Below are positions 44,402 through 54,045 of a stretch of 64,000 nucleotides of DNA, in pieces. The notes under the pieces are model-generated. The model was not told where the DNA came from, did not search any database, and saw only the letters and a program-made list of their open reading frames with translations. Location of the stretch: contig NZ_JAMXWN010000010.1 in the NCBI RefSeq assembly GCF_024125425.1, positions 62,001 to 126,000 on the forward strand, in the 5' to 3' direction. Each line of letters opens with the position of its first letter. The stretch's first letter is position 1. Position numbers and translations under genes: made by a program. Source of the stretch: Sporolactobacillus kofuensis. GTDB taxonomy: Bacteria > Bacillota > Bacilli > Bacillales > Sporolactobacillaceae.

Positions 44402-47400
44402 CATAAAAAAAGTGCTTGTCATCGGTTCAGGACCAATCGTCATTGGCCAGGCTGCGGAATTTGACTATGCCGGTACGCAAGCCTGCCTCGCTCTTAAAGA
44501 GGAAGGCATTGAGGTTGTTTTAATCAACAACAATCCCGCCACAATTATGACGGATGATCAAATTGCTGATCGAACATACATTGAACCACTGACTCTAGCA
44601 ACGATTAAAAAAATAATAGAGAAGGAACATCCGGACGGACTGATCGGTACCTTGGGCGGCCAAACCGGATTGAACCTCGCCGTATCACTTTATGAAAAAG
44701 GCATTTTAGCCCAATATGGTGTGGAATTATTGGGTACATCCGTTGATTCTATTCAGCACGGTGAAGATCGAGAGTTGTTTAAAGACTTAATGATCGAAAT
44801 CGACGAACCGATTCCCGATTCGAAGATTATTCGTTCTTATGAAGACGGTCTCGCCTTTACCAAAGAGATTGGCTATCCGGTCATTATTCGCCCCGCCTAT
44901 ACACTCGGCGGTTCCGGAGGTGGCTTTGCTTATAATGATCAAGACTTGGCTGTTGTCCTTAACAGAGGGCTCAAACTCAGTCCCATCCATGAAGTGCTGA
45001 TTGAGAAAAGTATTAAAGGGTGGAAAGAAATAGAGTATGAGGTCATGCGTGACGCCAATGATACCTGCATCATCGTTTGTAATATGGAAAACATGGATCC
45101 GGTTGGCGTACACACTGGAGACAGTATTGTTGTAGCACCTTCACAAACACTTTCGGATGTGCAATATCAGATGCTACGTAATGCATCACTAAAAATTATT
45201 CGCGCATTAAAAATAGTCGGTGGTTGTAATATTCAATTTGCGCTTAATCCAAATTCGGATGACTATGCCATTATTGAGGTGAATCCGCGTGTGAGCCGAT
45301 CATCAGCGCTCGCATCAAAAGCAACGGGTTATCCCATTGCCCGGGTAGCCGCCAAATGTGCGATTGGCTTTTACCTTGATGAAATCATTAATCCAATCAC
45401 GGGGACAACGTACGCATCGTTTGAACCAGCCATTGATTACATTGTTGTCAAAATCCCGCGCTTTCCATTTGATAAGTTCACTGAAGCTGATCGAAGCTTA
45501 GGAACACAAATGAAAGCGACCGGAGAAGTGATGGCCATTGACCGAACTTTTGAAGGGGCCTTGAATAAAGGGATCCGTTCGATGGAGATGGGGTTCAGCG
45601 GTTTGGAAAGCAAGGCGCTCAGTGTTCAAACTGAGGATGAATTAGCGCAACATTTAAAGAATACGACAGATTTACGACTGCTTGCGATTAGTGAACTGTT
45701 CCGCCGTGGACGTACGGTTACCGACATTTATAATCAGACTGAAATTGACCCATGGTTCTTGAATGCCATCCATGGCATTGTCACCTTTGAACTGAGTCTT
45801 GTTGGTAAAAGTATTCAAGAAATAACGGATGAAGAGTGGGCACATGCAAAATGGATCAACATCAGTAATCATCGACTTGCTGAGTTGCTCAATGTACCGG
45901 AAACAGCAGTCGCCACATGCATTCAAACTGCCGGTCTTTCACCATCCTATCATCTTGTGGATACGTGTGCAGGTGAATTCGAGGCACAAACGCCCTACTA
46001 TTATTCAACGTGGTTTGGGGCTGATGAAGCACCGGTCAGTGACAAAAAGAAGATTCTGATCATCGGTTCAGGTCCGATTCGAATCGGTCAAGGCATCGAG
46101 TTCGATTACTGTTCGGTACAAGCGACCATGGCTGCGAAGAAAAATGGCTATGAAGCGATTGTTATTAATAACAATCCGGAAACCGTCAGTACGGATTATT
46201 CCATTGCGGATCGCCTTTACTTTGAACCGCTGGCTGTTGAAGATATCCTGCACGTTGCTGAGAAGGAGAACGTACAAGGGGCACTTGTCCAGTTTGGCGG
46301 ACAAACTGCGGTAAATGTTGCTAAGGCGCTTGAGCAAGCGGGTATTCCTGTTTTAGGGACTTCAACAGAGAGTATCGACCGGGTAGAAGACCGTGAACAA
46401 TTTTATCAACTCTTGCAATCATTGAAGATTCCTCATATTCAGGGCTTGACAGTCCAAAGGATTGAAGATCTTCTTTCCGCAGGGGAGAAGTTAGGGTATC
46501 CGATTCTTGTTCGCCCCTCATATGTGATTGGTGGGCAATCCATGTTCCTGCTCCATGATCGGAATGAACTTGAGAACTATATCAATAGTGAGCGCAATCT
46601 GACGAATCAATCGTTCCCGCTGCTCGTGGATCGCTACATGCCGGGCCTTGAGTGTGAGGTGGATGCGATAAGCGATGGAGAAGAAACAGCAATTCCGGGT
46701 ATATTCCAACATATAGAGCGCGCAGGCGTACATTCCGGTGACAGTATTGCAGTGTTTCCTTCCTATAGCATTGATCAAAAAGTGCAGGAAGAAATTGCTG
46801 AGGATACGCGCAAAATTTGCCAAAGCCTGGCGGTCAAAGGACTCATCAACATTCAATTTGTCGTTGTTTCCGGAAAAGTATATGTATTGGAAGTGAATCC
46901 GCGTGCTTCCCGGACTGTCCCGATTATCAGCAAGGTGACCGGTATCCCAATGGTTGAAAAAGCAGTAAGTATCCAATTGGGAAAGCGTCTAAAACAACTA
47001 AATCTTCACGATGGTTATTATCCGAGACCTGATTTTTATGCAGTTAAGGCACCGGTGTTCTCTTTTACAAAATTGAAGGGTGTCGATCCGGTACTTGGTC
47101 CTGAAATGAAATCAACCGGAGAACAACTCGGTATGGGAAAAAGTGTTGAAGAGGCGTTGATGAAAGGTGTTTATCTCAACGAAGCTAATCCTTTTTCTGC
47201 AAAGTCAGATAAAAAAGCTATTCTATGCTCGATTGCTGAGAACGAACGGACAGAATCTCTCAACATCATTCAACAACTTAATGATCTTGGCTTTAACATC
47301 ATGGCAACATCGGGCACAGCTGATGCTTGTAAAAACGCCGGTATTGATGTCATTAAGTTGACCGAGAGTGAAGAGGAGATGCATCGTCAAATCTCAGGAG

Positions 47401-47621
47401 GTCAATTAGCAGCTGTATTCAATATTCCAACAGCAGGGCGAAACAGGCAATCCTTTGGCTTTACGATCAGAGCACTTGCACTGCGCTATCAGATTCCTGT
47501 GTACACCTGTGCGGACACAATTTCAGCGGCGTTAGCGGCTGTTGATACAGAACGATCTCAAGACGTGCATACGTTGGATGAGTATCGGGACCTTACTTAT
47601 ATGATGAATAAAGGGAAGTGA
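44385..47621 (+). CDS. carB: Carbamoyl-phosphate synthase, large chain
   Basis: This 1078-residue enzyme has two ATP-grasp halves. Phosphate loops are IRPAYTLGGSGGG near residue 168 and VRPSYVIGGQSM near residue 708. The N-terminal start motifs GSGPIVIGQAAEFDYAGTQA and the duplicate GSGPIRIGQGIEFDYCSVQA are present. The C-terminal 130 residues form a complete MGS-like allosteric domain. It makes carbamoyl phosphate for ArgF. Start overlaps carA; ribosome site AAGGTGA. Confidence 0.97.
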   Translation: MPLRTDIKKVLVIGSGPIVIGQAAEFDYAGTQACLALKEEGIEVVLINNNPATIMTDDQIADRTYIEPLTLATIKKIIEKEHPDGLIGTLGGQTGLNLAVSLYEKGILAQYGVELLGTSVDSIQHGEDRELFKDLMIEIDEPIPDSKIIRSYEDGLAFTKEIGYPVIIRPAYTLGGSGGGFAYNDQDLAVVLNRGLKLSPIHEVLIEKSIKGWKEIEYEVMRDANDTCIIVCNMENMDPVGVHTGDSIVVAPSQTLSDVQYQMLRNASLKIIRALKIVGGCNIQFALNPNSDDYAIIEVNPRVSRSSALASKATGYPIARVAAKCAIGFYLDEIINPITGTTYASFEPAIDYIVVKIPRFPFDKFTEADRSLGTQMKATGEVMAIDRTFEGALNKGIRSMEMGFSGLESKALSVQTEDELAQHLKNTTDLRLLAISELFRRGRTVTDIYNQTEIDPWFLNAIHGIVTFELSLVGKSIQEITDEEWAHAKWINISNHRLAELLNVPETAVATCIQTAGLSPSYHLVDTCAGEFEAQTPYYYSTWFGADEAPVSDKKKILIIGSGPIRIGQGIEFDYCSVQATMAAKKNGYEAIVINNNPETVSTDYSIADRLYFEPLAVEDILHVAEKENVQGALVQFGGQTAVNVAKALEQAGIPVLGTSTESIDRVEDREQFYQLLQSLKIPHIQGLTVQRIEDLLSAGEKLGYPILVRPSYVIGGQSMFLLHDRNELENYINSERNLTNQSFPLLVDRYMPGLECEVDAISDGEETAIPGIFQHIERAGVHSGDSIAVFPSYSIDQKVQEEIAEDTRKICQSLAVKGLINIQFVVVSGKVYVLEVNPRASRTVPIISKVTGIPMVEKAVSIQLGKRLKQLNLHDGYYPRPDFYAVKAPVFSFTKLKGVDPVLGPEMKSTGEQLGMGKSVEEALMKGVYLNEANPFSAKSDKKAILCSIAENERTESLNIIQQLNDLGFNIMATSGTADACKNAGIDVIKLTESEEEMHRQISGGQLAAVFNIPTAGRNRQSFGFTIRALALRYQIPVYTCADTISAALAAVDTERSQDVHTLDEYRDLTYMMNKGK

Positions 47622-47626
47622 AATGA

Positions 47627-48583
47627 ATGACCAATGAGACGGTTCCAGCATTAAAAGGCAGAGATTTTCTTACCATTGCTGAATTTACAGAAGAAGAAAT
47701 TAAACTATTCCTGCAAACGGCAGTTGCATTGAAAAAAATGCAAAAACAAGGTGTTCCGCATCACTTTTTAAATGGTCAGACATTGGGCATGATCTTCGAA
47801 AAAGCATCAACGCGAACACGCGTTGCCTTTGAAGTAGGCATGTACCATCTCGGTGGTTCTGCGCTCTATTTGAGCAGCAAGGACATCCAGATTGGTCGCG
47901 GTGAAACGATTGCTGATACAGCAAAAGTACTTTCGAGAATGGTCGATGGTATTATGATTCGAACCTTTGGTCATGACATTGTCGAGGAACTAGCAGCAAA
48001 CGCGGATGTTCCAGTGATTAATGGGTTGACCAATACGCATCACCCAACTCAGGTGATCGCAGATCTGCTTACGATTTATGAGCACAAAGGGAAATTAAAA
48101 GGACTTAAAGCATGCTTTATTGGAGACGGTTATAATAATATGGCACACTCGCTGATGGAAGGTGCTGCTGCTGTCGGTATGGATATGACCGTAGCCAGTC
48201 CTAAGGGTTATGAACCGGATGGAGCAATTCTGGCTGCAGCGAAGTCAAGAGGTCTTAAGAACGACTGTAGTATCGCATTTACTCATTCACCACAGGAAGC
48301 GATTGAAGGCTGTGATATTGTCATCACCGACACATGGCTAAGCATGGGTGACGAAGCGGAGACAGACAAGCGTCTCCATGATTTTCAAGGTTTCCAAGTG
48401 GATGATGCGCTTGTCACATTGGCAAAGCCGGATTATCTATTTATGCACTGTTTGCCTGCTCACCGTGGTGAAGAGGTAACAGCAAGTGTGATTGACGGTG
48501 CACACTCTATTGTCTTTGATGAGGCAGAGAATCGTCTTCATGCGCATAAGGCAATTCTGAAATGTTTAATGGAAAAGAACTAA
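47627..48583 (+). CDS. argF: Ornithine carbamoyltransferase
   Basis: This 318-residue transferase forms citrulline from ornithine and carbamoyl phosphate. The carbamoyl phosphate motif STRTR is at residues 61-65, HHPTQVIADL near residue 141 and the catalytic HCLPAHRGEEV near residue 272. It lies 5 nt after carB with a weak ribosome site (GGGAAGTGA), which suggests coupling. A catabolic role is less likely because it is inside the biosynthetic operon. Confidence 0.96.
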   Translation: MTNETVPALKGRDFLTIAEFTEEEIKLFLQTAVALKKMQKQGVPHHFLNGQTLGMIFEKASTRTRVAFEVGMYHLGGSALYLSSKDIQIGRGETIADTAKVLSRMVDGIMIRTFGHDIVEELAANADVPVINGLTNTHHPTQVIADLLTIYEHKGKLKGLKACFIGDGYNNMAHSLMEGAAAVGMDMTVASPKGYEPDGAILAAAKSRGLKNDCSIAFTHSPQEAIEGCDIVITDTWLSMGDEAETDKRLHDFQGFQVDDALVTLAKPDYLFMHCLPAHRGEEVTASVIDGAHSIVFDEAENRLHAHKAILKCLMEKN

Positions 48584-48619
48584 TAAGAAAATTATTCTAC
48601 GCTCAGGAGGGTTTCAACG

Positions 48620-49879
48620 ATGGCAAAAGAAAAAATCGTTCTCGCATATTCCGGTGGTCTCGATACCTCGGTCTGCATTAAGTATCTACAAGATAAGTAC
48701 AATTATGATGTCATTGCTTTGAGCATTGACGTTGGTGAAGAAGGCAAAGATCTTGATAAAGTAAAGCAAAAGGCACTCGATGTGGGTGCAATCAAGTCTT
48801 ATGTTGTTGATGCAAAGGTGCTACTTGCTGAAGGTTATCTGGCACCTGCCCTTCAGGCGAATGCACTTTATGAAGGTGTATATCCTGTTTCATCCGGATT
48901 GTCTCGACCATTGATTGGGAAATTGCTCGTAGACGTCGCACACAAGGAAGGTGCAATCGCAGTTGCCCATGGCTGTACTGGAAAGGGAAACGATCAGGTT
49001 CGTTTCGAACTAGCCATCCAAGCACTTGATCCATCGCTTAAAGTCGTTGCACCGGTTCGCGAATGGGGCATGACGCGCGACGAAGAAATCAAATATGCGG
49101 AAAAGAACGGGATTCCGATTCCTGTCGATCTTGATAATCCTTTCTCCATTGACGCCAACATCTGGGGCCGTGCGTGCGAAGCCGGTGTGCTTGAAAACCC
49201 ATGGAACGAACCACCGGAAGAAGCGTATGCGTGGACCAATCCAATTGAAAAGACTCCGGACACACCGGAATATATAGAAATTACTTTTGAAAAAGGCATT
49301 CCTGTTGCATTGAATGGAGAAACGAAACCATTCATTGAAATCATTAAAGAATTGAATGCACTCGGCGGTCTCCATGGTGTCGGAAGAATTGATCATATTG
49401 AAAACCGGCTCGTCGGGATCAAATCGCGTGAAGTCTATGAAAATCCTGCTGCACTTATTTTAATTAATGCGCACAAGGCACTCGAAACGATCACACTGAC
49501 CAAAGAAGTATCTAAGTTCAAACCGCTGATTGATAAAGAAATGTCTCAGGTGATCTATGACGGACTTTGGTACTCACCAATCAGAGAAGCTTTAATGGCA
49601 TTTGTTGAGCAAACACAGCAAGTGGTTTCCGGCAAAGTGCGTGTAAAACTTTTCAAGGGAAATCATATCGTTGTCGGACGCGCATCGGATCAAAGCCTCT
49701 ACAATGAAAAATTGGCTACTTATACAAAGGGTGATGCGTTTGATCATAATGCAGCAGTAGGATTTATCAAGCTTTGGGGACTTCCTACCAAAGTCAATGC
49801 CGAAGTTCATAAGAATGCGGAAATGGAGGCAGACCATGGCGAAGTTGTGGGGCGGCCGGTTTACGAAATCAACCAATAA
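48620..49879 (+). CDS. argG: Argininosuccinate synthase
   Basis: This 419-residue ATP pyrophosphatase-type ligase joins citrulline and aspartate. The PP-loop [10 protein letters not shown] lies at residues 9-18, and [16 protein letters not shown] near residue 115 binds substrates. CAGGAGGG precedes the ATG. Its last 44 nt overlap the start of argH in another frame. Length is slightly above the common 400 residues, all at the C-terminus. Confidence 0.97.
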   Translation: MAKEKIVLAYSGGLDTSVCIKYLQDKYNYDVIALSIDVGEEGKDLDKVKQKALDVGAIKSYVVDAKVLLAEGYLAPALQANALYEGVYPVSSGLSRPLIGKLLVDVAHKEGAIAVAHGCTGKGNDQVRFELAIQALDPSLKVVAPVREWGMTRDEEIKYAEKNGIPIPVDLDNPFSIDANIWGRACEAGVLENPWNEPPEEAYAWTNPIEKTPDTPEYIEITFEKGIPVALNGETKPFIEIIKELNALGGLHGVGRIDHIENRLVGIKSREVYENPAALILINAHKALETITLTKEVSKFKPLIDKEMSQVIYDGLWYSPIREALMAFVEQTQQVVSGKVRVKLFKGNHIVVGRASDQSLYNEKLATYTKGDAFDHNAAVGFIKLWGLPTKVNAEVHKNAEMEADHGEVVGRPVYEINQ

Positions 49880-51218
49880 ACTGGTTGACGAGTACACCGC
49901 ATCGATTTCTTATGACCAAGAATTAGCAAAAGAGGATATCGAAGGAAGCCTGGCGCATGTCCAGATGCTTGGTGAATGCGGGATCATCACTATGGAGGAG
50001 ACAAAGACCATTCAGAAAGGACTTCAGTCGATTCTGAATAAAGTGGAACGTGGTGAGGCAAAGTTTTCAACAGACATGGAAGATATTCATATGAACATCG
50101 AAAAGATGCTCATTGATGAAATCGGTCCTGTTGGCGGAAAACTTCATACCGGACGGAGCCGCAATGATCAGGTTGCAACCGACATGCACTTGTACATGCG
50201 AAAGAAAACCCATACGCTAATCGATTTACTCGAGGATGTACAATATGCACTTCTTGAACAGGCTAAGGCTAATGTGGACACGATCCTTCCGGGTTACACA
50301 CATTTGCAGCGTGCGCAGCCGATTTCCTTCGCACATCATATGCTTGCCTACTTTTGGATGTTTGAGCGAGACAAGGGGCGTTTGAAAGATAGTCTGAAAC
50401 GAATTAACATTTTGCCGCTCGGTGCAGGTGCGTTAGCTGGGACAACCTTCCCGATCGATCGCCGCCGTGTTGCCGATCTTTTGCAATTTGATGATATCTA
50501 CCCAAATAGTATGGATGCGGTCAGTGATCGTGATTTTGTGGTTGAAGCTTTAGCCGATTGTTCACTGATCATGGTTCATCTCTCACGGTTGTCTGAGGAA
50601 ATGGTGCTGTGGAGTAGTCAAGAATTCCAGTTCATTGAATTGGATGATGCGTTCTGCACAGGTTCCAGCATCATGCCGCAAAAGAAAAATCCCGACGTAT
50701 CTGAATTGCTTCGCGGTAAGACTGGACGTGTATTTGGGCACTTAGTGGGCCTGCTGACTGTGCTCAAAGGACTGCCGCTTGCCTACAATAAGGACATGCA
50801 AGAAGATAAAGAAGGCATTTTCGATACGGTGAAAACGCTAGAAGGTGCCCTACAATTGCTTGCACCGATTCTTGAGACCATGAACGTGAAGAAAGAGCGG
50901 ATGCGGCATGCTGTTGAGAAAGATTATTCGAATGCAACAGATATTGCAGACTATCTTGCCAAAAAAGGACTTCCTTTCCGAGAGGCACATGAAGTCACTG
51001 GGAAAATGGTTCTTTATGCCATAGAAAGTAAGAAGTATTTACTTGATTTGGATCTGGAGGAATTTAAACAGTTCAATTCACTGTTTGAAGCAGACATCTT
51101 TGAAGCACTGAAACCTGAACATGTGATGCGTGCCCGGGAAAGTGAAGGCGGTACTGCACCACATCAGATCGAAAAGCAGTTGAAACTTGCGGAAACAATG
51201 CTGCATCAGAATCAATAA
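49836..51218 (+). CDS. argH: Argininosuccinate lyase
   Basis: This 460-residue enzyme of the fumarase/aspartase superfamily splits argininosuccinate into arginine and fumarate. [20 protein letters not shown] is the usual N-terminus, [14 protein letters not shown] lies near residue 155 and the signature [12 protein letters not shown] near residue 276. ATG 49836, inside the end of argG, is preceded by TGGAGGC. It is the last gene of the arginine operon and a terminator follows at 51310. Confidence 0.97.
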   Translation: MAKLWGGRFTKSTNKLVDEYTASISYDQELAKEDIEGSLAHVQMLGECGIITMEETKTIQKGLQSILNKVERGEAKFSTDMEDIHMNIEKMLIDEIGPVGGKLHTGRSRNDQVATDMHLYMRKKTHTLIDLLEDVQYALLEQAKANVDTILPGYTHLQRAQPISFAHHMLAYFWMFERDKGRLKDSLKRINILPLGAGALAGTTFPIDRRRVADLLQFDDIYPNSMDAVSDRDFVVEALADCSLIMVHLSRLSEEMVLWSSQEFQFIELDDAFCTGSSIMPQKKNPDVSELLRGKTGRVFGHLVGLLTVLKGLPLAYNKDMQEDKEGIFDTVKTLEGALQLLAPILETMNVKKERMRHAVEKDYSNATDIADYLAKKGLPFREAHEVTGKMVLYAIESKKYLLDLDLEEFKQFNSLFEADIFEALKPEHVMRARESEGGTAPHQIEKQLKLAETMLHQNQ

Positions 51219-51309
51219 TTCTGAGATAGCTGTTTCATATATGCCTTTGTATGCAAGAGCCTTTACAATTAGGTCTTGGATGCGGAGGGAGTACCCCCCT
51301 AAATTTGTG

Positions 51310-51342
51310 ACGGATACGAGATTTATTCGTATCCGTTTTTTT
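51310..51342 (+). terminator. Terminator of the arginine operon
   Basis: A 10-bp perfect stem ACGGATACGA / TCGTATCCGT with a 7-nt loop is followed by TTTTTTG. Confidence 0.93.
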
Positions 51343-51682
51343 GTGTATGGAAAATGGCTCCAGTGAACGAGATCTCTATCGGAATCAAGATCTAGAAGAA
51401 TAAGTTTACTTTATGATAGGATAGCAACAGGCGCTCTTGTACGATTACGTATCACAGCTTTCCTGATTGGACGAGCTTTGGGGTCAAGTATTTAATGACC
51501 GCTCAGCGATACTTGCTCTTGATATAAGTCGATTTGTACATGGTTTTCGCCGATTCTCCGCACTGGAGGCAATCATACATACTTCCCGATGACATGATGC
51601 TTTTATTGTGCGAGATAAGTGCCTTTAGTTATTCTTTATTCGTCAGTCTCTAAAAATCATAAAATGAAAAGAGATCAGTACA
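51343..51682. other. Intergenic region without visible features
   Basis: About 340 nt hold no gene and no clear promoter. The only structure noted is CAAGTAT paired with ATACTTG across a 17-nt loop around 51485-51515. It could be decayed sequence. Confidence 0.4.
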
Positions 51683-52069
51683 GTGAGACCATTTCTAATC
51701 GATTTATTTCAGATTCGTCCAAGCCAGCTTTATCTTGATCAGGACAAAATCGATCGTTTAAAAGGGTCATTTGACCCGCTCAATGTTCGATTTAACGCCC
51801 CTTTACCGATTAAGAAAAACGGCGGAGAAGCATTTCTAACTGATGGACATACCCGTGCATTTCTTTATAGTGAAGCAAAAATTTCAGTCATTCCTGTTTA
51901 CTGGGACACCGATGAACTGGATATGAAGCTCTATCAGAACTGTCTTGAATGGTGTCGGAGCGAGAAGGTCATTTTCATCGATGATTTAAAGGAGCGCATT
52001 TTGCCGCATGATCAGTTTCAGAAGCAATGGATTGAGCGTTGCGAGCAGGCAATGGAACAAAAGAAATGA
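51683..52069 (+). CDS. ParB-like domain protein of unknown function
   Basis: This 128-residue protein contains FQIRPSQLYLDQDKIDRLKG near the N-terminus and AFLTDGHTRAFLY near residue 50, matching the fold and DGHTR motif of ParB/sulfiredoxin-type domains. The remainder (PVYWDTDELD, LYQNCLEWC) recurs in related small proteins of Clostridia and Bacilli as I remember them. It is not next to parA, so it is not a partition protein. A nucleotide-dependent enzyme or phosphotransfer role is possible. GTG start with a weak AGAGAT site. Confidence 0.7.
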   Translation: MRPFLIDLFQIRPSQLYLDQDKIDRLKGSFDPLNVRFNAPLPIKKNGGEAFLTDGHTRAFLYSEAKISVIPVYWDTDELDMKLYQNCLEWCRSEKVIFIDDLKERILPHDQFQKQWIERCEQAMEQKK

Positions 52070-52098
52070 GTGACATTGTGTTTTATTAACGATATAAA

Positions 52099-52135
52099 GA
52101 AAACCCGGAAGACAATTCTTCCGGGTTTTCTTAGA
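52099..52135. terminator. Bidirectional terminator between the ParB-like and YceI genes
   Basis: An 11-bp perfect stem AACCCGGAAGA / TCTTCCGGGTT with loop CAAT is flanked by A-rich and T-rich sequence on both sides. Confidence 0.88.
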
Positions 52136-52148
52136 TCGTTAGTGATCA

Positions 52149-52673
52149 TTAAGCTTGGTGTGTATATTCTGCTTCTACATTAATTTTGATTTTGTTTCCG
52201 ACCACGAGGTTGCCATTTGCGAGCGACTGGCTCCAAACCAGACCGAAATCACGACGATCAATAGCGAAGGACAGGCTGGCACCACTGCGCTTCAAGCCGT
52301 ATGGATCGTCAATAGGTGCGCCGACTTCAGCTTCGAAAGTGATTGGTTTGGTCGTATCTTTGATTGTTAGATTGCCTTCGATTTCATAATCTTCATCGTC
52401 AGATGCAGTCACTTTTGTCGAAACAAACTTAATTTCAGGGAATTTTTCTGCATCGAAGAAATCTGCACTCTTCAGGTGATCGTCGCGATCCTTGATACGT
52501 GTGTCGATACTTGCGACATCAATGGTTACATTAACGCCGGTAACTTTTCCGTTTTCATCGGTTGTTACTGTTCCTGCAGTCGTTTTGAAATTACCTTTTA
52601 CATTGGAAAGGCCCATGTGTTTTACGGAAAATGCAGTCTCCGAGTGTGCGCTATCAATTGTCCATTCTGTCAT
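52149..52673 (-). CDS. YceI family lipid-binding protein
   Basis: This 174-residue lipocalin-like protein of the YceI family starts with TEWTIDSAHSETAFSVKHMG. It also carries DRDDHLKSADFFDAEKFPEI near residue 62 and TIKDTTKPITFEAEV near residue 102, all hallmarks of the family that binds polyisoprenoids or amphiphiles. No signal peptide is present, so it is probably cytoplasmic, unlike E. coli YceI. It is a single gene. Confidence 0.92.
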   Translation of the reverse strand: MTEWTIDSAHSETAFSVKHMGLSNVKGNFKTTAGTVTTDENGKVTGVNVTIDVASIDTRIKDRDDHLKSADFFDAEKFPEIKFVSTKVTASDDEDYEIEGNLTIKDTTKPITFEAEVGAPIDDPYGLKRSGASLSFAIDRRDFGLVWSQSLANGNLVVGNKIKINVEAEYTHQA

Positions 52674-52774
52674 AATAATTCACTCTCCCATTTTTAAATG
52701 ATATAAAATTTATAGGAATGATCAGTTTGGCTGAAGGAGCCGCACCAATACATTACGGACTAATTAACCTGAAT

Positions 52775-53413
52775 TTATTCTGGTTCAGATACAACAGTAA
52801 AACGTTCACCTACATGTTCGGGTTTTTCAATTTCATCCACAACTGCAGCTGCGTAATCTTCGTAGCTTACATAACTTTGACCTTCACGATTTATTAACAA
52901 GTGATCTTTCCCAGTTTTATAGTGGCCGGTTCTCTTTCCAAGGGCGAAGATCGCCGATGGGCTGATAAACGTCCAATTCAAATCAGTACTCGCTTGAAGG
53001 TCCGCCAAATTTTTCGCTTGATTAGAGGCCGTGGCAATGAAGGCTTCAGGGAAGTCTGGAGTGTCAATGACTCGAGTCTTTTTAGCCTCGTCAACGAAGA
53101 GACTCCCTGCGCCACCAACAACAATTAAGGTTGTGCCAGTAACCCCAGTTAGGAGCTCGATGAGTTTTTTTCCTGCTTCAACGTGAAGATGCTCTTTTCC
53201 TAAAGGAGCGCCAAAGGCATTAACAATGACGTCAAAGGCTGAGAGATCCTCACGAGTTAAATCAAACAGATCTTTCTCAATATAAGGAAGGCTTGCATCT
53301 GTTAATTTAGCGGGGTTCCTAACGATTGCCGTTACCTGATGCCCCCGGTTCTTTGCCTCTTCTAGAATGCGCGAGCCAGCTTTGCCGGTTGCTCCAATTA
53401 TTGCAATAGTCAA
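52775..53413 (-). CDS. ywnB: NAD(P)-binding oxidoreductase, YwnB-like
   Basis: This 212-residue atypical short-chain reductase has the N-terminal IAIIGATGKAGSRILEEA nucleotide-binding motif and matches the NAD(P)H-binding YwnB/YhfK group. TTG 53413 is chosen because AAAGGAGG lies 7 nt upstream; the frame continues further without a ribosome site. It sits downstream of the Rrf2 regulator gene, as in B. subtilis ywnA-ywnB. An operator-like palindrome lies in front of it, so it is probably the target of that regulator. The substrate is unknown. Confidence 0.88.
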   Translation of the reverse strand: MTIAIIGATGKAGSRILEEAKNRGHQVTAIVRNPAKLTDASLPYIEKDLFDLTREDLSAFDVIVNAFGAPLGKEHLHVEAGKKLIELLTGVTGTTLIVVGGAGSLFVDEAKKTRVIDTPDFPEAFIATASNQAKNLADLQASTDLNWTFISPSAIFALGKRTGHYKTGKDHLLINREGQSYVSYEDYAAAVVDEIEKPEHVGERFTVVSEPE

Positions 53414-53435
53414 TTGAGGGCCTCCTTTGATCTGC

Positions 53436-53454
53436 TGTAACATGTATAGTTACA
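53436..53454. promoter_or_regulatory. Rrf2-type operator upstream of ywnB
   Basis: TGTAAC-ATGTATA-GTTACA is a perfect 6-7-6 inverted repeat located 22 nt upstream of the ywnB start. A matching 19-bp site lies in front of the regulator gene. Confidence 0.75.
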
Positions 53455-53471
53455 TCTGGTTTTGACGAAAA

Positions 53472-53888
53472 TCATTCTTCTGCAAAAAGATCCTGAAGAA
53501 TGTCTTCAATTGTTTCACCGGAAAGATTCCTTTCCAGCGCATCTTGTGCTTCACTAAAAGCGCGATCGAGAACGCTTCGAATACCTTTGCCCACGGGACA
53601 GTGTGGATTGGGATTCTCGTGAACTGCGAAAAGACTATCTTTTGGTTCAACTGCCCTAAATACATCAAGTAATGTTATTTCAGAAGAAGGCCGTGTTAAC
53701 GAGGCACCTGCCTTACCAGCAGTTGTTCGAATTAAGCCTTCCTTTTTGAGCATACCGAGAATTCGTCGAATAACCACCGGATTCGTATTTACACTCGAAG
53801 CGATATAGTCCGAAGGCAAATCCTCATGGGGTTTAGAAGCGATCAACGCCAAGATATGAATTGCAACGGCAACACGTGTGTTAATCAT
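53472..53888 (-). CDS. ywnA: Rrf2 family regulator, YwnA-like
   Basis: This 138-residue winged-helix regulator of the Rrf2 family begins MINTRVAVAIHILALIASKP and carries a recognition helix around SVNTNPVVIRRILGMLKKEG. Only one Cys (in NPHCPVGKGI near residue 97) is present, so a [2Fe-2S] cluster with three Cys as in IscR is not possible. It may sense by a single-Cys thiol or a small ligand. ATG 53888 follows AGGTGGTGAGG. Its own operator lies upstream. Confidence 0.9.
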   Translation of the reverse strand: MINTRVAVAIHILALIASKPHEDLPSDYIASSVNTNPVVIRRILGMLKKEGLIRTTAGKAGASLTRPSSEITLLDVFRAVEPKDSLFAVHENPNPHCPVGKGIRSVLDRAFSEAQDALERNLSGETIEDILQDLFAEE

Positions 53889-53901
53889 GTTCCTCACCAC
53901 C

Positions 53902-53920
53902 TGTAACCATTATAATTACA
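53902..53920. promoter_or_regulatory. Rrf2-type operator upstream of ywnA
   Basis: TGTAAC-CATTATA-ATTACA is a 19-bp near-perfect inverted repeat, 14 nt upstream of the ywnA start. It matches the site at 53436. The position suits autoregulation. Confidence 0.75.
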
Positions 53921-54045
53921 GGAAAGTCTTCTGTCAACAACTTTTTCCAAATTTTATTAAAGACCCACCACATGGGAAGAGTATCATGCGATGAGTCAAA
54001 GTAAACGGTTGATTCTCAGAATAATGGAAGTCGTTTTACTCGTGT

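Noticed and set aside
51683-52069. Plasmid partition ParB
   Set aside because: The protein has only a small ParB-like core, no DNA-binding domain and no parA neighbour.
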